Positions 14,686 through 19,772 of a stretch of DNA of 19,772 nucleotides are shown here, piece after piece. Location: NCBI GenBank assembly GCA_051647125.1, contig JBOFDP010000009.1, positions 1-19,772 of the forward strand, read 5' to 3'. The stretch's first letter is position 1. The number at the start of each line of letters is the position of its first letter. This DNA is from JBOFDP01 sp051647125 (GTDB lineage: Bacteria; Bacteroidota; Bacteroidia; Chitinophagales; Chitinophagaceae). The notes beneath the pieces are model-generated. The model saw nothing but the letters and a program-made list of their open reading frames with translations, had not been told where the DNA came from and ran no database searches. The position numbers and the translations under genes were made by a program.

Positions 14686-17600
14686 TTATCCTTTAAAATT
14701 TTCGTCCCATCCTTTTACAAAGCGTGCATAAGAATGATAACGCCATTTAGAAACGTCCATAGCCGCATTAAACAATTCTTGACCCTCAGTAGGATATTCT
14801 TTTAACAAGGCATTATATCGCACTTCACCTTTTAGGAAATCTTCAAATTTATCCCATTTGGGTTCTTTAGAATCTAAAATAAATGGATTTTTTCCTTGTT
14901 TTTCCAAGTCGGGGTTATATCTCCATAAATGCCAATAACCACATTGTACTGCTTCTGCCTCTCTTTCTTGGGTTTCAGACATACCTTTTTCCATACCATG
15001 AGCAATACAAGGAGAATAAGCAATAATCAAAGAAGGTCCGTTATAAGCTTCTGCTTCCTTAATAGCCCTTAATGTTTGTGCCTGGTTTGCTCCCATAGCT
15101 ATCTGGGCTACATATACATATCCATAAGTAGTAGCCATAAGCCCAAGGTCTTTCTTACGTATTTTTTTGCCCGTAGCTGCAAACTTGGCTATTGCTGCCA
15201 TAGGAGTAGATTTAGAAGATTGTCCACCAGTGTTGGAATATACTTCGGTATCTACCACAAAAAGATTAATATTTTCGCCTGTGGATAATACATGATCTAC
15301 CCCTCCATATCCTATGTCATAAGCCCATCCATCACCACCAAGTACCCATTGTGATGTTTTTATAATATAAGCTTTTAGCTCCCTAATTTTTTTACCAATT
15401 TCGCAAGTAGTATTTTCTAATAAGGCACTTATTTTTTTTGATAATACTTGAGTACTGGATACATCATCTTTTTTTTCAAGCCATTCTTGGCATAGTGCTT
15501 TAAGGTCTAAAGAACATTCATTATTAGATAAAGCCTCCGTCATTAATTCTTTTAATCGATGGCGTAACTTATTAGTAGCAAGTAACATCCCTAAACCAAA
15601 TTCAGCATTATCTTCAAATAAAGAATTTGCCCATGCAGGTCCATATCCTTGCTCGTTCATAGTATAAGGCGTAGAAGGAAGTGAACCTGAATAGATAGAG
15701 GTGCAACCTGTAGCATTAGCAATAATTTGATGATCTCCAAAAAGCTGTGTTAGAAGTTTTATATAAGGCGTTTCTCCACAACCTGCACAAGCACCAGAAA
15801 ATTCAAATAAAGGAGTGGCAAACTGAGTATTTTTTACATTACTAGTAATGTCCAATAAATGTGCTTTAGAAGAAATTTCTTTGACTAGAAAATCCCAGTT
15901 TTTTTGTTCTTCATATTGAGTTTCTATATCTACCATTTCAAGAGCCGTGCCTCCTTTATTACCAGGACAGGCATTGGCACAATTATCACAACCCAAACAA
16001 TCCAACACATCTACCTGAATACGATAGGAAGTATTTTCTAATTGTTTTCCTATGGTCTTTAAAGTATCAAATTGAGGTGCTTTAGCTTGTTCTTCGCTAT
16101 TTAGTACAAACGGGCGAATAGCGGCATGCGGACATACATAAGCACAAATATTACATTGTATACAATTTTCAGGAATCCATACCGGAACTCTTCCGCCTAC
16201 ACCTCGTTTATCATAAAATGCCATACCTTGTTCCCAAGTGCCATCTTCTCTATCCTTAAATGTAGATACAGGCAAATCATTGCCTAATTGGGCATTGATA
16301 GGTCTTACTACTTTTTGGACAAATTCCGGAGCATCATCTTTTTTGTTTACATTAAAAGAAGTTCCCAAGTTTGCCCATTCTTTAGGTATTTCTACTTTTA
16401 CATATTCTACCCCTCTATCCACAGCTTGGTAATTCATATTAATTACTTTCTCACCTTTTTTACCATAGCTTTTTATAATGAACTTTTTCATTTGTTCTAC
16501 AGCTAATTCATAAGGAATAACTTTTGTAATTTTGAAAAATGCTGATTGTAAAATAGTATTTGTTCTTTTTCCTAAACCAATTTCTTTGGCTATTTTACTA
16601 GCGTTGATAATATAAAAGGAAATATTATTTTTAGCTAAATAAGCTTTTACACTATCGGGTAAGAAATTTTTAGTATCTTCTACACTATAAATAGAATTAA
16701 GTAAGAAAATGCCATTAGGTTTCAAACCACGCGTTACATCATAAGACTGTACATATACAGAAACATGACAGGCTACAAAATCAGGAGTATTTACCAAATA
16801 GGTAGAACGAATAGGTTCATCTCCAAATCTTAAATGAGAGCAAGTATAACCACCGGCTTTTTTAGAATCATAATCAAAATAAGCTTGACAATATTTATCC
16901 GTATTTTCACCAATAATTTTAATAGAATTTTTATTAGCCCCTACAGTACCGTCAGATCCCAATCCATAAAATTTAGCTTCATACAATTCTTTATTTATAG
17001 AAATTTCTTGCTTTTTAGGTAATGATTTAAAAGTAATGTCATCTACTATTCCAATAGTAAAATCATTTTTTGGTTCATTCATTGACAAATTTTCATATAC
17101 CGACAAAATTTGAGCTGGAGTAGTATCTTTTGAAGATAATCCATATCTGCCACCCACAATAAGAGGTGGATTTTTTTGCCCATAATAAGAATCTTTAATA
17201 TCTAGATAAAGAGGTTCTCCAGGAGATCCTGGTTCTTTGGTACGGTCAAGCACAGCAATACGTTTTATAGAAATAGGTACTGCGGCACGAAGGTGTTTGG
17301 CAGAAAAAGGACGATATAAATGTACAGATACTAACCCTACCTTTTCTCCCTTTTCTGTAAGATAATCAATAACTTCCTTTATAGTCTCAGTAACCGACCC
17401 CATAGCAACAATAACTCTATCCGCATCAGACACACCATAATAATCAAATAAATTATATTTTCTTCCTGTAATTTTAGATAATTTTTCCATGTATTCCTCC
17501 ACTATCTTGGGTACTTTATCATAGAAAGGATTACAAGCCTCACGAGCTTGAAAATAGACATCCGGATTTTGTGAAGTGCCACGAGCAACAGGATGTTCAG

Positions 17601-18234
17601 GACTCAAAGCTCTATCCCTAAATTCTTGTAATGCTATTTTATCTATCAAGGGTTCTAAATCTTCATTAGATAAAGATTCTATTTTCTGTATTTCATGAGA
17701 AGTACGAAATCCATCAAATATATGCATAAATGGGATTCTAGATTTAATAGCTGCAAGATGTGCTATACTGGATAAATCCATAACCTCCTGTACAGAACCT
17801 GTTATAAATAAGGCAAATCCTGTTTGTCTTGCTGCCATCACATCTTGATGGTCACCAAAAATAGATAATGCCTGTGTTGCTAAGGCTCTTGCTGATACAT
17901 GAAATACGGCAGGCAATAATTCTCCCGCCATTTTGTACATGTTAGGCAACATTAATAACAAACCTTGTGAGGCTGTAAAAGTGGTAGTTAAAGCTCCCGC
18001 TTGTAAAGACCCGTGTACAGTTCCCGCAGCTCCCGCTTCAGATTGCATTTCTTGCACTAAAACAACACTTCCAAAAATATTTTTTCTACCATGAGCTGCC
18101 CATTCATCAACATATTCCGCCATAGTAGAGGAAGGTGTTATTGGATAAATAGCTGTTACTTCAGTAAACATATATGCTATATGAGCAGCGGCTTGGTTGC
18201 CATCACAGGTTAAAAAGTTCTTTTTTTTTCTCAT
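14686..18234 (-). CDS. nifJ: Pyruvate:ferredoxin (flavodoxin) oxidoreductase, single-chain
   Basis: Oxidatively decarboxylates pyruvate to acetyl-CoA and CO2, reducing ferredoxin or flavodoxin. This is the full single-chain enzyme, 1182 residues from ATG 18234. Domain order is as expected. The N-terminal pyruvate-binding domain has YPITPSSTMAEYVDEWA. The gamma-type domain lies around 400-650. A 2x[4Fe-4S] ferredoxin domain has CIQCNICAYVCP near 689 and CLGCDNCANACPG near 744. The TPP domain has GACAGCGE near 814, GGDGWAYDIG near 965 and NTGGQSSKSTP near 1000. The late cluster cysteine is in SPCIAHGMEKGM near 1073. A GTG at 18288 would add 18 residues but overlaps the -7 promoter element, so it is rejected. 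Codons 2-5 contain an A9 run. murA follows 13 nt downstream. Confidence 0.96.
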   Translation of the reverse strand: MRKKKNFLTCDGNQAAAHIAYMFTEVTAIYPITPSSTMAEYVDEWAAHGRKNIFGSVVLVQEMQSEAGAAGTVHGSLQAGALTTTFTASQGLLLMLPNMYKMAGELLPAVFHVSARALATQALSIFGDHQDVMAARQTGFALFITGSVQEVMDLSSIAHLAAIKSRIPFMHIFDGFRTSHEIQKIESLSNEDLEPLIDKIALQEFRDRALSPEHPVARGTSQNPDVYFQAREACNPFYDKVPKIVEEYMEKLSKITGRKYNLFDYYGVSDADRVIVAMGSVTETIKEVIDYLTEKGEKVGLVSVHLYRPFSAKHLRAAVPISIKRIAVLDRTKEPGSPGEPLYLDIKDSYYGQKNPPLIVGGRYGLSSKDTTPAQILSVYENLSMNEPKNDFTIGIVDDITFKSLPKKQEISINKELYEAKFYGLGSDGTVGANKNSIKIIGENTDKYCQAYFDYDSKKAGGYTCSHLRFGDEPIRSTYLVNTPDFVACHVSVYVQSYDVTRGLKPNGIFLLNSIYSVEDTKNFLPDSVKAYLAKNNISFYIINASKIAKEIGLGKRTNTILQSAFFKITKVIPYELAVEQMKKFIIKSYGKKGEKVINMNYQAVDRGVEYVKVEIPKEWANLGTSFNVNKKDDAPEFVQKVVRPINAQLGNDLPVSTFKDREDGTWEQGMAFYDKRGVGGRVPVWIPENCIQCNICAYVCPHAAIRPFVLNSEEQAKAPQFDTLKTIGKQLENTSYRIQVDVLDCLGCDNCANACPGNKGGTALEMVDIETQYEEQKNWDFLVKEISSKAHLLDITSNVKNTQFATPLFEFSGACAGCGETPYIKLLTQLFGDHQIIANATGCTSIYSGSLPSTPYTMNEQGYGPAWANSLFEDNAEFGLGMLLATNKLRHRLKELMTEALSNNECSLDLKALCQEWLEKKDDVSSTQVLSKKISALLENTTCEIGKKIRELKAYIIKTSQWVLGGDGWAYDIGYGGVDHVLSTGENINLFVVDTEVYSNTGGQSSKSTPMAAIAKFAATGKKIRKKDLGLMATTYGYVYVAQIAMGANQAQTLRAIKEAEAYNGPSLIIAYSPCIAHGMEKGMSETQEREAEAVQCGYWHLWRYNPDLEKQGKNPFILDSKEPKWDKFEDFLKGEVRYNALLKEYPTEGQELFNAAMDVSKWRYHSYARFVKGWDENFKG

Positions 18235-18287
18235 CAAACTATAGAATTTTTTTGTTTTAAAATCGATTTTATATGTGAAAGTTGCCA

Positions 18288-18295
18288 CAAAGTTA
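18288..18295 (-). promoter_or_regulatory. nifJ -7 promoter element (TAACTTTG)
   Basis: Exact TAnnTTTG on the minus strand, 53 nt before the nifJ ATG at 18234. The last G of the box is the first base of the GTG at 18288, which rules that codon out as a start. The implied leader is about 45-50 nt, the longest of the well-placed promoters here along with korB. Confidence 0.6.
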
Positions 18296-18341
18296 CACTA
18301 TTTATTCTAAAATTTTAAGTTTTTACTCTTAGCGAAAAATA

Positions 18342-18368
18342 ATATTTATAACATTTATAACATTTATA
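18342..18368 (+). repeat. Three tandem 9-bp repeats (ACATTTATA) upstream of hemE
   Basis: Two exact copies of ACATTTATA (18351-18359 and 18360-18368) are preceded by a copy with one mismatch (18342-18350). The array ends 2 bp before the hemE -7 element, where the -33 region should be. It may be a protein-binding or slippage-prone spacer, or simply low-complexity AT DNA. Confidence 0.6.
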
Positions 18369-18370
18369 AT

Positions 18371-18378
18371 TATATTTG
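18371..18378 (+). promoter_or_regulatory. hemE -7 promoter element (TATATTTG)
   Basis: Exact TAnnTTTG on the plus strand, ending 15 nt before the hemE ATG at 18394. It contains the TTG at 18376, which therefore cannot be the start codon. Confidence 0.6.
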
Positions 18379-18393
18379 CTTATAATTCTATAT

Positions 18394-19428
18394 ATGACAC
18401 CTAAAAATGATTTATTATTAAAAGCTTTAAGGAGAGAACCTACTACTCGCCCACCAGTATGGATGATGAGACAGGCAGGGAGGTTTTTACCAGAATATAG
18501 ACTTTTACGGGAGAAATATACTTTTTTTGAACGATGTCAAAATCCAGAACTAGCGTGTGAGATTACTTTACAACCGGTGAAGCGATTGGGTGTAGATGCA
18601 GCTATTTTATTTTCTGATATTTTGGTAGTCCCTCAAGCTATGGGAATGCATATAGATATTGTAGAAAGTAAAGGTCCTATTTTCCAAAATACCATTCAAA
18701 CATTACAAGATATAGAAAATTTATTAAATGCTGATGTCTATGAGAGTTTAGGTTATATAATGAAAGCTATACAAACCACAAAGCAAGCGTTGAATAATGA
18801 AATTCCTTTATTGGGATTTGCAGGAACGCCATGGACATTGTTTTGTTATATGGTAGAAGGCCGAGGATCTCGTAATTTTCAGTTGGCTAAAACTTTTTGT
18901 TATACTTATCCCAAATTAGCTCATCAACTTTTAGAAAAAATTACAACAATAACCATTAATTATTTAATAGCACAAGCCAAAGCCGGCGTAAATACCGTGC
19001 AACTTTTTGATTCTTATGCAGGGTTATTATCCACTGTAGATTATGAATATTTTTCTTTGAAATATATCAAAAAAATAATTGATGAGGTACAAAAAGAAGT
19101 ACCTGTAATACTTTATACTAAAGGTATAGCAAGTATATGGACAAAACTACCAGATAGCGGAGCTCAAGCTATAGGTGTAGATTGGACTATTTCTCCTGAA
19201 TATGCCGTGAGACATGCTAAAGGAAAAGTAGCCTTACAAGGTAATTTTGACCCCGTAAAACTTTTTATGCCTATACCCGAAATTAAAAAAGCAACTAAAG
19301 AAATGATAGATGCATTTGGTACCGTAGGATATATTGCTAATTTGGGACATGGTATTTTACCCAATGTACCTGTAGAGCATGCACAAGCTTTTGTAGACAC
19401 TGTTAAAGAATACCAAAAAATATCATAA
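18394..19428 (+). CDS. hemE: Uroporphyrinogen III decarboxylase
   Basis: Cytoplasmic, cofactor-free enzyme converting uroporphyrinogen III to coproporphyrinogen III in haem synthesis. The 344-residue protein has the N-terminal signature RPPVWMMRQAGRFLPEYR at 19-36, with substrate-binding Arg26 and Arg30. Asp75 in ILFSDIL matches the invariant catalytic aspartate. GFAGTPWTLFCYMVEG, DWTISPE, LQGNFDP and NLGHGILPNVPVEH, with the conserved His, follow. Length is normal for the family. The ATG at 18394 is chosen over TTG 18376, which lies inside the -7 promoter element. The next gene, an inositol-monophosphatase family member, starts 4 nt after the stop, so the two form an operon. Confidence 0.97.
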   Translation: MTPKNDLLLKALRREPTTRPPVWMMRQAGRFLPEYRLLREKYTFFERCQNPELACEITLQPVKRLGVDAAILFSDILVVPQAMGMHIDIVESKGPIFQNTIQTLQDIENLLNADVYESLGYIMKAIQTTKQALNNEIPLLGFAGTPWTLFCYMVEGRGSRNFQLAKTFCYTYPKLAHQLLEKITTITINYLIAQAKAGVNTVQLFDSYAGLLSTVDYEYFSLKYIKKIIDEVQKEVPVILYTKGIASIWTKLPDSGAQAIGVDWTISPEYAVRHAKGKVALQGNFDPVKLFMPIPEIKKATKEMIDAFGTVGYIANLGHGILPNVPVEHAQAFVDTVKEYQKIS

Positions 19429-19432
19429 CTTT

Positions 19433-19772
19433 ATGCTCATTCAAGTATTACGACAAGCTGCCGAAGAAGGTGCTAAACAGTTACAATATTACTACGACAA
19501 GGATTTTAAAATTTCTGAAAAAGAGGGTATTAATAATTTAGTAACAGAAGCAGATAAAGCCTCTGAAAAAGCGATTATAGAGGAAATTAAAAAGTCTTTT
19601 CCCTCACATCAGATTCTTAGCGAAGAAATAGGAAGTATTCTTACAGATAGTGAATATAAATGGATTATTGATCCTATTGATGGTACTGTAAATTTTGCTC
19701 ATCACATACCTTTTTGTGCAGTAAGTATAGCTGTTGAAAAAAAAGGTGAGATAATAGCAGGTGTGGTATATG
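19433..19772 (+). CDS. Inositol monophosphatase family protein, N-terminal part (runs off right edge)
   Basis: 113 codons of a Mg-dependent sugar/inositol phosphatase of the SuhB/IMPase family; the rest lies beyond the window. Visible motifs are LVTEADKASE (substrate and lithium-sensitive region), ILSEEIG with the first metal-binding Glu pair, and the metal motif WIIDPIDGTVNF followed by AHHIPFCAVSIAV. The usual DPIDGTTNF has Val for the second Thr. Members act on myo-inositol phosphates, 3'-phosphoadenosine phosphates or histidinol phosphate, and SuhB also acts in rRNA antitermination. The specific substrate cannot be assigned from this fragment. The ATG lies 4 nt after the hemE stop, indicating co-transcription. 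Confidence 0.92.
   Translation, partial: MLIQVLRQAAEEGAKQLQYYYDKDFKISEKEGINNLVTEADKASEKAIIEEIKKSFPSHQILSEEIGSILTDSEYKWIIDPIDGTVNFAHHIPFCAVSIAVEKKGEIIAGVVY

Noticed and set aside
16238..17022. Several plus-strand ORFs inside nifJ
   Set aside because: They are antisense to a well-conserved coding sequence, short and mutually overlapping, with no start context.
18235..18288. N-terminal extension of nifJ from GTG 18288
   Set aside because: The GTG overlaps the last base of a TAnnTTTG promoter element, and the extra residues precede the usual PFOR N-terminus. ATG 18234 fits better.
18342..18368. CRISPR-like array
   Set aside because: The 9-bp units are contiguous with no spacers and far too short for CRISPR repeats.
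18376..18393. TTG start for hemE
   Set aside because: It lies inside the -7 box TATATTTG. The ATG at 18394 gives the normal family N-terminus.
19164..19400. Minus-strand ORF inside hemE
   Set aside because: It is a mirror of the conserved hemE coding region with no domain or promoter.
1..19772. A prophage, transposon, defence island or biosynthetic cluster
   Set aside because: No transposase, integrase, phage structural, restriction, toxin or synthase genes were found. Nearly all coding capacity is accounted for by housekeeping families.

Overview
The window looks like chromosomal DNA from a low-GC member of the Bacteroidota. Three things support this. About ten start regions carry the TAnnTTTG -7 element used by the primary sigma factor of that phylum. 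Several products have the phylum's usual form: a compact archaeal/eukaryotic-type ProRS, RsmA with NFPYN, LVSC-type lipoproteins, and a CcrA/BlaB-like subclass B1 metallo-beta-lactamase. Base composition is strongly AT-rich (about one third GC by eye). I cannot name a genus. No tRNA, rRNA, CRISPR array, insertion sequence, prophage or integrase was seen.

Left part (1-4320). The 5' end of a probable M3-family oligoendopeptidase runs off the left edge on the minus strand. Next come korB (2-oxoacid:ferredoxin oxidoreductase beta subunit) without its alpha partner, and a lipoprotein gene with an Lcl_C/DUF1566 domain whose signal peptide is frameshifted. Both are on the minus strand. proS is transcribed away from them on the plus strand. 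A perfect 18-bp inverted repeat sits over the korB -7 element.

Middle (4320-9130). A tight minus-strand operon reads lipA, META-domain lipoprotein, murI, rsmA/ksgA and D-2-hydroxyacid dehydrogenase, with gaps of 5-24 nt and one promoter ahead of lipA. It converges with proS across a small AT hairpin. lipA diverges from a marC-family gene, which converges with a cation-diffusion-facilitator gene through overlapping stop codons.

Right part (9126-19772). argS and the CDF gene form a minus-strand pair. argS diverges from a GtrA-like gene followed at once by a subclass B1 metallo-beta-lactamase gene that is complete in all zinc ligands but broken by one frameshift. murA and the full-length pyruvate:ferredoxin oxidoreductase gene nifJ/por form a minus-strand pair converging on the lactamase. 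hemE and a partial inositol-monophosphatase gene leave in the plus direction at the right edge.

Functionally this is mostly housekeeping: translation (proS, argS, rsmA), peptidoglycan precursors (murI, murA), cofactors (lipA, hemE), ferredoxin-linked 2-oxoacid oxidation (nifJ, korB) and membrane transport. PFOR and a KorB-type enzyme together with lipoate synthesis suggest flexible or microaerobic central metabolism; that is inference. I did not find a convincing new multigene system. The points most worth a second look are the two broken genes for exported proteins, the korB palindrome, and the compact promoters with very short leaders.
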